In this document: piece after piece, positions 8,619 to 18,109 of the stretch
How positions within the stretch are numbered: the stretch's first letter is position 1
Layout of the letters: each line of letters starts with the position of its first letter
Translations under genes and position numbers: made by a program
The notes under the pieces: model-generated
Databases searched by the model: none
Seen by the model: the letters and a program-made list of their open reading frames with translations, nothing else
Told to the model about the DNA's origin: nothing
NCBI RefSeq assembly: GCF_903915725.1
Contig: NZ_CAIWTY010000107.1
Coordinates: forward strand, 36,754-100,753
Reading direction: 5' to 3'
Source: an uncultured Rhodopila sp.
Lineage (GTDB): Bacteria; Pseudomonadota; Alphaproteobacteria; Acetobacterales; Acetobacteraceae
Length of the DNA stretch: 64,000 nt

Positions 8619-9389
8619 TTATCGCGGCTGGCGCCCGATCATCCCGTCTGTTCGACTGCCGGCATTGCTGAGAAGATCCCGGATGCTGTCTGCCTCCGGC
8701 AAATCCCGCCGGAAGCGCTTCGGCATGTGACTGTCGAGTAATTTTGCATTTGCCCGCGCCGGATTGAACGTTGCGCAGTAATACCGCTTCCACCAATCCT
8801 CCACATCATCCGCCGGCGGTGCCGCCGATCGGCTTAGACCCGGTGCGTATCGAACGGCCCGGCGATCCCAGTGCACCGACAGGTCGGGCGTCAGAACGGC
8901 AAACCGCAGACTGGCGAAGCGGTCGATGAAAAACGGAGTGACCCGGCGGAGTATTCGGTGCTGCGGTTCGTACCAGGCGACCGAGCATGGACCGTCTTCA
9001 GCTTCGACGATACGAAACCGGACGAATGCGGTCATCCTGTGCCGATCGCGCCGGACCGAGGCTGCCATCCGCTGGAGCCGGTGCACCAGCGTATCCGACG
9101 GTTGATCCATCAGCGTTCGCTCCCCGGCCACGAGACGCCAGAGCAGCTGATACAGCAGCGCCCAACGCGACTCATCGCGATGACAGGCAACCGCTTGGGC
9201 AAGCTCAACGAAGGCCCGCGGCACCGCGGCAATCCGTTCCGCGTCAGGCGGCACGTCCTGAAACAGCGCCGCATCCGGACAATCCGTCCAAGTAACGTCT
9301 GCGGGATCTATTCTTGCCGCCAGCAGCCTGCGTGCCGCCGAGCGAAACGCTCCGAGATCATCAGGCGGATCGATGATGATGGAATACAT
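8619..9389 (-). CDS. TIGR03915-type putative DNA-repair protein (partner of the upstream radical-SAM gene)
   Basis: 256 aa. The start MYSIIIDPPDDLGAFRSAARRLL, the central LYQLLWRLVAGE and the DRHRMTAFVRFR segment, and the late WYEPQHRILRRVTPFFIDRFASLRFAVLTPD region (quoted in pieces) match the family often called TIGR03915 / DUF4130, a putative DNA-metabolism protein. In other bacteria this domain is encoded next to a radical-SAM protein and is sometimes fused to the uracil-DNA-binding protein UdgX. Here there is no UdgX domain. Its ATG overlaps the stop of the radical-SAM gene by one base (TGATG), so translation is probably coupled. Biochemistry unknown. Confidence 0.82.
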   Translation of the reverse strand: MYSIIIDPPDDLGAFRSAARRLLAARIDPADVTWTDCPDAALFQDVPPDAERIAAVPRAFVELAQAVACHRDESRWALLYQLLWRLVAGERTLMDQPSDTLVHRLQRMAASVRRDRHRMTAFVRFRIVEAEDGPCSVAWYEPQHRILRRVTPFFIDRFASLRFAVLTPDLSVHWDRRAVRYAPGLSRSAAPPADDVEDWWKRYYCATFNPARANAKLLDSHMPKRFRRDLPEADSIRDLLSNAGSRTDGMIGRQPR

Positions 9390-10618
9390 CAGCCGAACAG
9401 CGTCGGTTGCCGTACCCGCGGCGCAACCACACTTCGCAAGGCCGACCGGTCGAGCAGCCGAGCCGGATGGTGATCGGCCGTAACAATAAACGGCAGCAGC
9501 CGCCGGAACGATCCCGCCAGGCGGCGGATGTCATCCAACCTCAGCCGGCAATGAAGTCTCGCGCTCAAAACACGATCGACCGAGCGCACCCCGAGGCCGG
9601 GAACCCGCAGCAGGCTCTCGCGCTCCGCGGCGTTCACATCGACCGGGAACCGGTCGCGGTTGCGCAGCGCCCAGGCGAGTTTCGGATCGAGCTCCGGGTC
9701 CAGCATGCCGTCCGTGCAGCCGAACAGGATCTCGGCAGCGCTGAAGCCATAGAACCGCATCAACCAATCGGCCTGGTACAACCGGTTTTCACGCACCAAC
9801 GGCGCCGGCCGCGCCGGCAACAGCGTGCTGGCCTCAGGGATCGGACTGAACGCCGAGTAATAGATCCGTTTCAGCCGATACGTCCCGTACAAGCCCGAAG
9901 CCGTCGCCAGCACGGTGGAATCGCTGCTGCTGTCGGCCCCGACGATCAGTTGCGTGCTCTGCCCCGCGGGCGAAAACCGCGGTCCCCGTCCATCGGTCTT
10001 CGCACCGGCGATTTTCACGCTGAGATCCCGCATCGTCGCATGGATCGTCGCGGTTCGTTTCTCCGGCGCGAAACGCCGCAACGACTCCTCCGTCGGCAGC
10101 TCGATATTGATCGACAGCCGATCGGCGTAGAGCCCGGCCTCGCGGATCAGGTCCGGGGAGGCTTCGGGAATCGACTTCAGATGAATATAGCCGCGGAATG
10201 CATGCTCGGTGCGAAGTGTCCGCGCGACCCGGACAAGCTCTTCCATCGTGTAGTCGGGCGAGCGGATGATGCCGGACGACAGGAACAATCCCTCGATGTA
10301 GTTACGTTTGTAAAACTCCAGCGTCAGGTCGACAACTTCCCGCACGGTAAAGCGGGCGCGCCGGACGTTGGAGGAGCGGCGGTTGATGCAGTAGGCGCAC
10401 TCGTAAAAGCAGGCGTTGGTCAGCAGGATCTTCAGCAGCGACACGCAGCGGCCATCCGGCGTGTAGGAATGGCAAATTCCGTTGCCGGTGCTCGACCCGA
10501 TGCCGCCGCTGCTGCGCGAGTTGCGCCGCTCACCCCCGGAGGACGCACAGGACGCATCGTATTTCGCGGCGTCGGCGAGGATTTCGAGTTTGTCGGCAAC
10601 CGATAGGGCCTTGGTCAT
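9389..10618 (-). CDS. Putative DNA modification/repair radical SAM protein (TIGR03916-type)
   Basis: 409 aa. It opens with the family hallmark KLEILADAAKYDASCASSGG (residues 10-29). The radical-SAM cluster cysteines are C70, C74 and C77 in NACFYECAYC. SIPEASPDLIREAG and SINIELPTEESL follow within the TIM-barrel region. The C-terminus carries a helix-hairpin-helix DNA-binding element (LLRVPGLGVRSVDRVL, about residues 339-354). These features imply SAM-dependent radical chemistry on DNA or a nucleotide, but the reaction is unproven. It is first of a two-gene operon. A perfect alphaproteobacterial LexA box abuts the start codon, pointing to SOS control. Confidence 0.88.
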   Translation of the reverse strand: MTKALSVADKLEILADAAKYDASCASSGGERRNSRSSGGIGSSTGNGICHSYTPDGRCVSLLKILLTNACFYECAYCINRRSSNVRRARFTVREVVDLTLEFYKRNYIEGLFLSSGIIRSPDYTMEELVRVARTLRTEHAFRGYIHLKSIPEASPDLIREAGLYADRLSINIELPTEESLRRFAPEKRTATIHATMRDLSVKIAGAKTDGRGPRFSPAGQSTQLIVGADSSSDSTVLATASGLYGTYRLKRIYYSAFSPIPEASTLLPARPAPLVRENRLYQADWLMRFYGFSAAEILFGCTDGMLDPELDPKLAWALRNRDRFPVDVNAAERESLLRVPGLGVRSVDRVLSARLHCRLRLDDIRRLAGSFRRLLPFIVTADHHPARLLDRSALRSVVAPRVRQPTLFG

Positions 10619-10633
10619 GTTCTTTTTATGTTC
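10619..10633. promoter_or_regulatory. LexA (SOS) box GTTC-N7-GTTC
   Basis: The plus strand reads GTTC TTTTTAT GTTC; on the coding (minus) strand this is GAAC-N7-GAAC ending right at the ATG of the radical-SAM gene. GTTC-N7-GTTC is the established LexA-binding consensus of alphaproteobacteria. Touching the start codon, the box occupies the ribosome-binding region, so the transcript must start within or very near it, or be leaderless. Confidence 0.72.
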
Positions 10634-10649
10634 TCATACCGCACGCTTG

Positions 10650-10880
10650 TCAATGCGTCCGGCCGCGCCCCGTCTTGCCCTGCAACGCGTCGATCCGTTT
10701 CGATGCCTCAGCCTTGGATAGGTTCGGATCGAACGCCTCGCCGGCCTCCTCACACAGAGTCTTCAAGTATGACGCCTGCGCTCCGGTCATCGACTCCGCC
10801 CCGGTCGTCCACTCATTCGGGTCTTTCTCCGCATTCGACGGAAGGGGAGAACCAGTGTTGCTTTTCGGATCAGTGCTCAT
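10650..10880 (-). CDS. DUF3072 family small protein
   Basis: 76-aa acidic soluble protein. The central EWTTGAESMTGAQASYLKTL and LSKAEASKRIDALQGKTGR are the DUF3072 signature, with two predicted short helices that look like a SAP/H3TH-like helical hairpin. Its function is not established. It lies between the SOS-type operon and tamB with its own ATG at 10880, 44 bases from the tamB stop. It could be read from the tamAB transcript. Confidence 0.8.
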   Translation of the reverse strand: MSTDPKSNTGSPLPSNAEKDPNEWTTGAESMTGAQASYLKTLCEEAGEAFDPNLSKAEASKRIDALQGKTGRGRTH

Positions 10881-10924
10881 CCCGGCTCAACGCCGCCGAT
10901 CGCGATTTGTTCCAGGCTGGGCGG

Positions 10925-13900
10925 TCAATATTCGAACTGGTACATCAGGCCCACGCTGGCGGCATCCTCGCTGCTCGCGCTGCCGGTGGCGGAACTCGAT
11001 CCCGATGCTCCGGCCGTCGCTTCCAGCTTCAGGCCCTTTGCCAGATCGATCTGCACCGTCGCCTGAGTCCCATTCCCCGAAGCGCTCTGCTGCGCCCCGA
11101 CATAGACGCCGCGCGCGATATACCGCCCCGCTTGCAAGGTCGGATTGCCCGCCGCATCGCTGCCGACGGTCAGGCGATCCAGGCCCAGCGACGTCCGGAT
11201 GCTGTCCAACGGATCGAACGTCCCGGTCGCGCCCGACAGCGAGGCCAGCGCCGCCGCGATCTGCGCCATCTGCAACGGGCTCAGCTTCGACGTGGTGGTG
11301 CCAAACAAAAGCTGAGCCAGGATCTCGTCCTGCGGCATCTCCGGCACGCTCGACAGCGTAATCTTCGGGTCGCTCGCACTGCCGCTGACCGTCAATTTCG
11401 CCACGATCGTCGCCGTCGTCGATGTCGCCACGAAATGCAACGACGGATCGGCTATCCCCCCGCCGCTGAAATCGATCGTTCCTTCCGTGAAATTCAGGGT
11501 CGTCCCGATAACGCTCAGCGTGCCCCGCCGCAGATGCAGCCCGCCATTCGGGATCGGATTACTGACCGTGCCGCCGAAATGAATATTCCCGCCGAGTTCC
11601 GCGTCCAGTCCCCTGCCGCGGATGAACACCTGCTCCGGCGCATCTAGTGTCACATTCAGCGCGATCGTCGATTGCGGCGCCGGCGGGGCAGGGGGCGGAG
11701 GCGGCGCATTGGCGTTGCGCACCGGCAGCACCGCGATGCTCGGCGGCAGCTTGTCGGGGATGCGGATATCGGCGCGGCGGACGTGCAAAGTGCCACCGGC
11801 CTGGAGGTCGCCTTTAACCTCGCCCTGCACTGTCAGGTTGGCGTCGATCAGCGCTGTAATCAGGTCACTCGACAGCGGCCGGGCGTTGTCGGCGGTGAAA
11901 TGCAGGTCGACCGGCATTTGGCCCGCCAGGCCGATCGTTCCGCTGCCGCCCAGCGTGCCTGGTCCGGCCTTGCCGGTGAAGCTGGACAGCCGGATCGTGT
12001 CGCCGGTCGCCTGCACCGTCGCTGCCAGGTCTGAGACATGCGCGCCGAGTGCGTAGTCCGCCACATCGCCGTTGCGCAATGTGGCGGTGCCGTTGGCCAG
12101 CGGCGCGGCGGTCGTGCCGGTCACCTCGGCGTTCAGGCTGACCTGGCCGCGCGCCCGCCGCCCCTGCGCCAACAGCAGCGGATCGAGCATCTTCAGATCG
12201 ACCAGCCCGTCCGCTTTCAGGTCCAGCGCGCCGCTGCTGGACAAAGGCGCCGTGCCGGTCACCGTGATATGCGACGGCCCCGCGGTCAGCCGCGTGTCGA
12301 TCCGGGCGGATTTCCCCATCAGCGTCGCATTGGCGGCCAGATTCGCCGGCGGCAGGGCCTGTCCCGGCCCCTGGCGCAGATGCACGCGATCCGCTGTGAC
12401 CTTGATGGTTCCCTCGGGCTCGGCCGCGGTTCCGGTCAGGCGCACATCCGCCGCGAGCACCCCATCCGCCGCCAGCGACGGGTCCGCGATGGCAGCTACA
12501 TTGGCCGAAAGATTGCGCAGGGTGGCGGTCAAATCGAGCTTGCTGCCGGCGCTGCCCGACACGTCCAGCACCGCCTGCTGGAAGCCGAGCCGCAGGCGAT
12601 CCATGGAAACGCCGTCGGCAAAACCAATCCGCGCGGGCGAGAGCAGCCGCAGCACCTGGTCTTTCCAGCTTGCTTCCAACCGCGCCAGGGCCAGCGTCTT
12701 GTCCGTCACGTTCAGCGTGCCCGCGGTGTTGACCTTCGCGGCCCCCCCGGCCAGCGCCGGAGCATTGGCCGCAACCGTTAAAGCCACCGCTTCCTGCGGT
12801 CCCTTCGCCGTGACGCGCGCCGAAATCGCCTTGGCGCTGCCGGCTGACACGCCGTCCGCGGTCAGAACGCCGTCCACCGACGGATGCCCGTTCGGATCGG
12901 TTACCGTCGCATTCAGCACGGCCTTGCCGACGGAAGCGGTTCCCGGCAGCGACGCGTCCTTCACCGTCAACGCCAGCCGTGCCGCCTGATCATCCGAATC
13001 CAGCGTCGCCTGCGCCTGACCGGCAATCGGTTTGCCGATCAAAGGCTCCAGATCCGCCAGGCGGCCGAGATCGACGCGCAACTTGCCGGCCGGGATGACC
13101 GCCGGCGGCGTCAGGCTGACCGCTCCATTCGCCTGCAACGACTTCCATGATGCGTGGTCGATATCGACTTTCGTCACGCCCGCGGCCTGATCCGCGGTCA
13201 ACGCCAGCGACAGCGGCGCGTTCAGCAGCGTGCCGTCCGCTTTGACCTCGGCATGCGGCGACCCGGGTAGCCCGGTCGCGTCCACATGCGCATCGAGATG
13301 CCCCGGCTGGCTGCCCTTCGCCGCGACATCCGCGCCGATATCCGCCTGCACGGCCAGCGCATCGAGAGGGCCGCCCGCATGACCCTTGGCATCCACCTTG
13401 CCCGACAAACTCGGCTGCACCGCCGCCAGATCGGCCAGCGCCAGCGCCCAGTTCAGGTCGAGCTTCTTGTCGGTCAGGCCGCCCTGCGCCGACACATCCA
13501 GCGCCTTGCCGTTCACCGTCAGGTGCGACAGAGTCGCGTCCTGCCCGTGCATCGATCCGGCGACATCGATCCGGCAATTATCCCCGATCAGTGCGGGCAC
13601 CGGGGCCATCCCTCCGGTCACCGACAGGCGCCCTTTCGCCGAGGCGGTGGTCGTGTCGCCATTGACCTCGGCCTGCACGTCCAAATCGGTGCTGCCCCGA
13701 AGGTCCGTCCCGCCCGCCGCCGCCAGCGGAGCGAGATCCGGCAGCGCCAAGTGCGCCTTCAAAGTCTGGATGCCGGCCGTCTGCGCCGAACCCTCCGCCG
13801 ATAGCAGCGGATGCCTCACCCCGAACGTCACCGGCCGATCGGCTGCGTCGAGGCGGGCGGAGGCGTCGACCACAATCGGCGCGGCGGCGAAAATCTCCGG

Positions 13901-14941
13901 CTTAGTCCCGGGTATGCGCAAATCCGCCACCGAGGCATGCAGATCGACCTGCCCGGCATTGCCCTTCACGTCCGCTGCCAGCGACCCAATGCGCGGGCCG
14001 CCAGCCTCCAGCGCCTCGATTCGCACCGTCCCATCGGCATCGACCTTCGCGAACGGGCCGTGCACCTTGGCGTCCACCAGGATCGACTGCCAGGAAATCC
14101 CCGGACCGGGAGTCATCGCCGGCGCCTCAGCCCGGACCGCCAGATCAGCCGCCTCGTGATCCAGGTCGATTGTCCCCGAAGCCGAGGCCTTCAGCGGTCC
14201 TGCCGTCAGCCCCAACTGAGTGCCGATATTATCGCGCGGCCCGTTGACCGAAGCCTGCAACGCGAGCGCCCCGACATCCGGCACATGGCCGATGGTCGCG
14301 ATCAGCCCCTTGGCCGGCTCGTTCGCCGTGATGGTCGCCTGGATATCCCGCGGCGTCAGCGTGCCGTTGACGGCGTAGCTCCCGGGGCTGTCCAGCCGCC
14401 GCGCATCCAGATGCACCGTGCCCTGCGTCAATGTCGGCAAATCCGCCGAACCGGTCAGCGCCAGGGTGGCCGCCGCTCCGGCAACCGGCGCGCCGATCAC
14501 GGCCTGATCGACCTGAAGGCTGCGCACATCGACCCGCACCGGCAGGCTGAACGAGCCGCCGCTGCTGCTGGCGGTGCTTGTCTTGGGATCCGACTCCGGC
14601 AGCCGGGCGAAATCCACTTTCGCCGCCTGCAGGCGATCCACCTGCGCCACCCGTCCGATCAGCTTCAGCGGCGACCAGTCCAGGACGACGTCCGAAACCG
14701 TGACATACGGGCCTTTATAGTCCGCGACCTGGATCTGCCCGACCCGCAGCGCATCGGGAAACCGCCCGGCAAGCCCCTCGATCGCCACCATCCCGCCCGT
14801 CAGGCTTTTTGTCTGAGTCTCGATCAGCCGCCGCCCGTAATCCGTGTTCGCCAGCACCAGGACCACGATCACCGCGCCAACCGGCAGCGCCAGCAGCACC
14901 GCCACGATCCCGGCCAGCCACTTCAGGATAAGCCGGGTCAA
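10925..14941 (-). CDS. tamB: Translocation and assembly module protein TamB (DUF490)
   Basis: 1338 aa. An N-terminal inner-membrane anchor (residues about 6-31, LKWLAGIVAVLLALPVGAVI...) is followed by a very long periplasmic repetitive beta region typical of AsmA/TamB-like bridge proteins. The conserved C-terminal DUF490 domain includes LRRGTLSVIGTTLNFTEGTI, DPKITLSSVPEMPQDEILA, and a terminal GLMYQFEY. TamB spans the periplasm and, with TamA, assists outer-membrane protein insertion or phospholipid transport. The start is TTG at 14941, chosen because it overlaps the tamA stop in a TTGA junction, so the pair is translationally coupled. Internal Ala/Thr/Gly-rich repeats are family-typical. Confidence 0.92.
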   Translation of the reverse strand: MTRLILKWLAGIVAVLLALPVGAVIVVLVLANTDYGRRLIETQTKSLTGGMVAIEGLAGRFPDALRVGQIQVADYKGPYVTVSDVVLDWSPLKLIGRVAQVDRLQAAKVDFARLPESDPKTSTASSSGGSFSLPVRVDVRSLQVDQAVIGAPVAGAAATLALTGSADLPTLTQGTVHLDARRLDSPGSYAVNGTLTPRDIQATITANEPAKGLIATIGHVPDVGALALQASVNGPRDNIGTQLGLTAGPLKASASGTIDLDHEAADLAVRAEAPAMTPGPGISWQSILVDAKVHGPFAKVDADGTVRIEALEAGGPRIGSLAADVKGNAGQVDLHASVADLRIPGTKPEIFAAAPIVVDASARLDAADRPVTFGVRHPLLSAEGSAQTAGIQTLKAHLALPDLAPLAAAGGTDLRGSTDLDVQAEVNGDTTTASAKGRLSVTGGMAPVPALIGDNCRIDVAGSMHGQDATLSHLTVNGKALDVSAQGGLTDKKLDLNWALALADLAAVQPSLSGKVDAKGHAGGPLDALAVQADIGADVAAKGSQPGHLDAHVDATGLPGSPHAEVKADGTLLNAPLSLALTADQAAGVTKVDIDHASWKSLQANGAVSLTPPAVIPAGKLRVDLGRLADLEPLIGKPIAGQAQATLDSDDQAARLALTVKDASLPGTASVGKAVLNATVTDPNGHPSVDGVLTADGVSAGSAKAISARVTAKGPQEAVALTVAANAPALAGGAAKVNTAGTLNVTDKTLALARLEASWKDQVLRLLSPARIGFADGVSMDRLRLGFQQAVLDVSGSAGSKLDLTATLRNLSANVAAIADPSLAADGVLAADVRLTGTAAEPEGTIKVTADRVHLRQGPGQALPPANLAANATLMGKSARIDTRLTAGPSHITVTGTAPLSSSGALDLKADGLVDLKMLDPLLLAQGRRARGQVSLNAEVTGTTAAPLANGTATLRNGDVADYALGAHVSDLAATVQATGDTIRLSSFTGKAGPGTLGGSGTIGLAGQMPVDLHFTADNARPLSSDLITALIDANLTVQGEVKGDLQAGGTLHVRRADIRIPDKLPPSIAVLPVRNANAPPPPPAPPAPQSTIALNVTLDAPEQVFIRGRGLDAELGGNIHFGGTVSNPIPNGGLHLRRGTLSVIGTTLNFTEGTIDFSGGGIADPSLHFVATSTTATIVAKLTVSGSASDPKITLSSVPEMPQDEILAQLLFGTTTSKLSPLQMAQIAAALASLSGATGTFDPLDSIRTSLGLDRLTVGSDAAGNPTLQAGRYIARGVYVGAQQSASGNGTQATVQIDLAKGLKLEATAGASGSSSATGSASSEDAASVGLMYQFEY

Positions 14942-16791
14942 AACGCCTGTCCGATGCCGATATACACTTCGAATGAATCCCCGCCCGGCAGCTTGTTCAG
15001 CGGCACCGCGAAATCCAGCCTGATCGGCCCGATCGACGTATAGTATCGCGCGCCGATGCCCGCGCCCTCATGCCAGCCGCCGGTGAACGGCGAGCCGCTC
15101 GAGGTAACCTGTCCCGCATCGATAAACCCGACCACCCCGTAGTTCGCTAAGATCCGTTGGCGGAACTCGATAGTGCCGGTCGAGATCGCCGTGCCGCCCG
15201 TCGGCTTCTGGTCCGGGAATTGCGGCCCCAGAGTCTGATACCGGTAGCCGCGCACCGTGCCGCTGCCGCCGGCATAGAAGCGCTGATCCGGCGGCAGCCC
15301 GAAGACGCTCACGCCGGACGCCTCGCCCACCAGCCCGCGCACCGCGACGATACTGCGCCCGTCATTAAACACGTCGAAATAGGTCGAACCCGAAAGCTGC
15401 ATGATCAGGAACGTGGCACTGGGCGTGCCCATCGAATAGGTCGGGGTGCCCATCAGCATGGCGCGAATCCCCTTGGTCGGGTTCAGCAGATTGTCGGTGC
15501 TGTCGTACCGAATGGTGGCCGGGATGCCGACGAGGTTATAGTGCCGGGTGACGTCCTCCTGGTCGATCGACTCCTGCTCACCCGCCAGGCCGAGGCTCAC
15601 CGTCCAGTATGGCGACAGTTTCCGGTTCAGCGCGATCTTCTCGATCAGCGCGGTCTGGTCGTAAGCCTGCAAGCTCTGCTTGACCGCGTTGAGGTCCACT
15701 TCCAGGGTCTGGTCGCGGGTCAGGAAGTCCGGCTTGAGGAACTGCGCGCCGAAATTATACCCCGGCTTGGTGACCGCATCGCCACCCAGCAACGCCCCCG
15801 CGGTCAGGTTCAATTGCTCCGCGTTGCCGAATAGATTCCGGTCATGCCAGGCGGTGGAGAAATTCACCCCGAGATCGGTCGAATACGCCGCCGTCGCATC
15901 CACCGAATGCAGCGGCCGCTCCGTCAGGTCGAACTGGATTGGCAACTGCCCTTCCGGGTCCAGCGAATCGGCCGGCACGGCACGGACGACCGAGAACACC
16001 CCGATGGACGACAGGTCCGCGCGCGCTTTCTCAATGGTTTGCGGATTATATTGCTCGCCCTGGTGCAGCAGCAGCCGCTTGCGGACGAACGACTCGTTCA
16101 TGTCCTTCAGGCCGGAGAAGGTAATCGGCCCGATATCCGCCTTCGGGCCGGTATCCGGCTGGAACTCCACATCCAGCAGATCCTGGTCCGGGTGCAGCAG
16201 CGCCAGCGGCACCGGCACCTTCGCCATCGGATACCCGTCCGCCCGCAGCGCCGCCAGCAACCGCCCCTGGGCCGCCAGCACATCGGCCGCCATCGCCGGT
16301 TGCCCCGACTCGAGGTCCAGATGGCCGGGAACATCCGGCGGAACCTCCCCGGCGATGGACACTTTGCCGAGGCGGAAGCGTGGCCCGAGATCGAATGTCG
16401 CCACGATCGGCACCGGCGGATTTGCCGGCGCGTCGTCGATGATCCCGGGAAGGTTGAGATCGTCCAGCGGATGTCCGGCGATCGTTGTGACGACTTTGGC
16501 CTTGTAGTAGCCGAAGCTGTGCAGCGCCGTGAGAAACCGCAGGCTGTCCTGGCGCGCTCGCTCAGTGAGGGCGAATCCGCCGACAGGCGCGGATTTTTGT
16601 AACGAGATCAGCGTCGCGCTGCCTTGCAGTGCAGCATCCAGCGCGCCATCTCCGGTTGGCTTCAGCGTCACGGTATAAGGTTGCGGATCAGCCGCATGAG
16701 AGCGTCCCACCCCCGAAGCGGCGAGCGTCGCAAGCAGGCCAATCGCCATCCACCGCGCGGCGGTTGGCATCAGGTTCCGGGGGGCGTGCAT
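14938..16791 (-). CDS. tamA: Outer-membrane assembly protein TamA (Omp85/BamA superfamily)
   Basis: 617 aa. A signal peptide (about residues 1-33, ending SHA) is followed by POTRA-type domains (for example FRLGKVSIAGEVPPD and GPITFSGLKDMNESFVRKRL) and a C-terminal 16-strand barrel. The Omp85 loop-6 region is represented by FYAGGSGTVRGYRYQTLGPQ (about 500-520). The protein ends in ...GQAF, with the terminal phenylalanine recognised by the BAM complex. It works with TamB to deliver outer-membrane proteins. Divergent from the acyltransferase gene. BamA itself is excluded because the protein is short, with fewer POTRAs, and is coupled to tamB. Confidence 0.92.
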   Translation of the reverse strand: MHAPRNLMPTAARWMAIGLLATLAASGVGRSHAADPQPYTVTLKPTGDGALDAALQGSATLISLQKSAPVGGFALTERARQDSLRFLTALHSFGYYKAKVVTTIAGHPLDDLNLPGIIDDAPANPPVPIVATFDLGPRFRLGKVSIAGEVPPDVPGHLDLESGQPAMAADVLAAQGRLLAALRADGYPMAKVPVPLALLHPDQDLLDVEFQPDTGPKADIGPITFSGLKDMNESFVRKRLLLHQGEQYNPQTIEKARADLSSIGVFSVVRAVPADSLDPEGQLPIQFDLTERPLHSVDATAAYSTDLGVNFSTAWHDRNLFGNAEQLNLTAGALLGGDAVTKPGYNFGAQFLKPDFLTRDQTLEVDLNAVKQSLQAYDQTALIEKIALNRKLSPYWTVSLGLAGEQESIDQEDVTRHYNLVGIPATIRYDSTDNLLNPTKGIRAMLMGTPTYSMGTPSATFLIMQLSGSTYFDVFNDGRSIVAVRGLVGEASGVSVFGLPPDQRFYAGGSGTVRGYRYQTLGPQFPDQKPTGGTAISTGTIEFRQRILANYGVVGFIDAGQVTSSGSPFTGGWHEGAGIGARYYTSIGPIRLDFAVPLNKLPGGDSFEVYIGIGQAF

Positions 16792-16863
16792 CTCGGCAGA
16801 TTATCTCAGCTTTGTCCCGGGTGGTTTCGCTAAACGGTCACGGTTGCGCCATTGTTCCGCGAC

Positions 16864-17883
16864 ATGCAACAGGGTATCGCAAACGTCATGAATGACCCTT
16901 CGCCCGTTCTTCGAGATAAGCTGATGCCGCGTCTGGGACGCCGGAAGAGGCTCATCCCAAACCTGGATCACAATCCCGGGTTCCTGCTGGACCTGCCAAA
17001 AGGCCGCGAGGGCTGGCTGGTGGCAAGGCGCGTCCGCGTGGCCCGCCGCGCTATCGCGGTGCTGGCCTGGACGATTCCCGCAATCTTCATCCAGCTTGTC
17101 TGCCTGATCCTGCCGGGCCACGCCAAGGTCGCCTTTGCCCGGGTCTATTGGGCGGTTTTCACCCGGCTGATCGGCATCGAGGTCCGGGTCATCGGCAACC
17201 CCGCGGCAGGCGCCGACGGGCGGCCGGTGATGTTCGTCTCCAACCACTCCTCCTGGATCGATGTCCCGGTGGTGGGCGGCGTGCTGGAAGGCTGCTTTGT
17301 CTCCAAGGACGATGTGGCCAGGTGGCCGATCATTAGTGTGATCGCGCGGCTGGGGCGGACGGTGTTTGTGTCGCGGGCCCGGGCCTCGACGGGGCGGGAA
17401 CGCGATGCGATGCGCGATACGCTGCGGGGCGGCGACAAGCTGATCCTGTTTCCGGAGGGCACGAGTTCGGACGGGTCGCGGGTGCTGCCGTTCCGGTCGT
17501 CGTTCTTCGCGCTCGCGGAGGCGAAGCCGGGCGAGGACATTCGCGACATCCCGCTGATCCAGCCGGTGTCGGTGGTTTACGACCGCCTGGGCGGGTTGCC
17601 GGCGGGGCGGGCGAGCCGGCCGGTTTTCGCGTGGTACGGCGACATGAACATCGCCTCGCATTTCTGGCGGCTGACGCAACATATCGGACTGCGGGCGACT
17701 GTGCTGCTGCATGCGCCGATTGACCCGGTGCGGTATGCGGACCGGAAGGAGTTGTCGCAGGCGGTTTGGCAGATCGTGGCAGATGGCGCGTCCACGCTGC
17801 GGCAGAATAGGCCGGCGCGTCCGTTGAACGCGCCACAGGCGGTGGCCCCGGATGTCACGGGCGGTGAGCCGGCGTTCGCTTAG
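16864..17883 (+). CDS. Lysophospholipid (1-acylglycerol-3-phosphate) acyltransferase, PlsC family
   Basis: About 339 aa. The acyltransferase block I is NHSSWID (the NHX4D-type catalytic histidine/aspartate) and block III is FPEGTSSDG, with a hydrophobic helix ahead (AIAVLAWTIPAIFIQLVCLI). It would transfer an acyl group to lysophosphatidic acid at the cytoplasmic membrane. The start is uncertain: TTG 16852, ATG 16864, ATG 16888 and ATG 16924 are all in frame. The last has the best GAGA-type ribosome site, and the family's conserved part begins later than all of them. Divergent from tamA. Confidence 0.85.
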   Translation: MQQGIANVMNDPSPVLRDKLMPRLGRRKRLIPNLDHNPGFLLDLPKGREGWLVARRVRVARRAIAVLAWTIPAIFIQLVCLILPGHAKVAFARVYWAVFTRLIGIEVRVIGNPAAGADGRPVMFVSNHSSWIDVPVVGGVLEGCFVSKDDVARWPIISVIARLGRTVFVSRARASTGRERDAMRDTLRGGDKLILFPEGTSSDGSRVLPFRSSFFALAEAKPGEDIRDIPLIQPVSVVYDRLGGLPAGRASRPVFAWYGDMNIASHFWRLTQHIGLRATVLLHAPIDPVRYADRKELSQAVWQIVADGASTLRQNRPARPLNAPQAVAPDVTGGEPAFA

Positions 17884-17988
17884 GCGAGGCTCAACAATTA
17901 CCTCTTCAGCCGGGCGTCCTTCACTTCCCGTAATGGCCTGAATTGTAGCCATCAGCTCTAAGTTTATTGGTCGGTAGCGAGCGTCCTT

Positions 17989-18027
17989 TGGTGTCATGGC
18001 CGGGCTTGTCCCCGCCATCCACGGGGG
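17989..18027. repeat. Dispersed palindromic repeat, A-type, partial copy
   Basis: The sequence starting GTGTCATGGCCGGGCTTG and continuing to CCATCCACG is the left arm of the A-type element (compare 40824-40860), with TCCCCGCC replacing the usual second half-palindrome. The matching right arm is absent. It lies in the convergent gap between the acyltransferase and tyrS. Confidence 0.65.
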
Positions 18028-18109
18028 GCGACGTCCGTGCCGACAGTCATCAAGTTAGCGCATTTGCGGACCAGCCGGGCCGTTACGAATGGGGTGACCC
18101 GGCGCAACC

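Noticed and set aside
8429..8671. 80-codon open frame in the gap after the GST gene
   Set aside because: No recognisable domain, no convincing ribosome site, and it overlaps the end of the TIGR03915 gene on the other strand.
14938..16791. TamA gene considered as BamA
   Set aside because: Too short for BamA, no five-POTRA layout, and translationally coupled to tamB.
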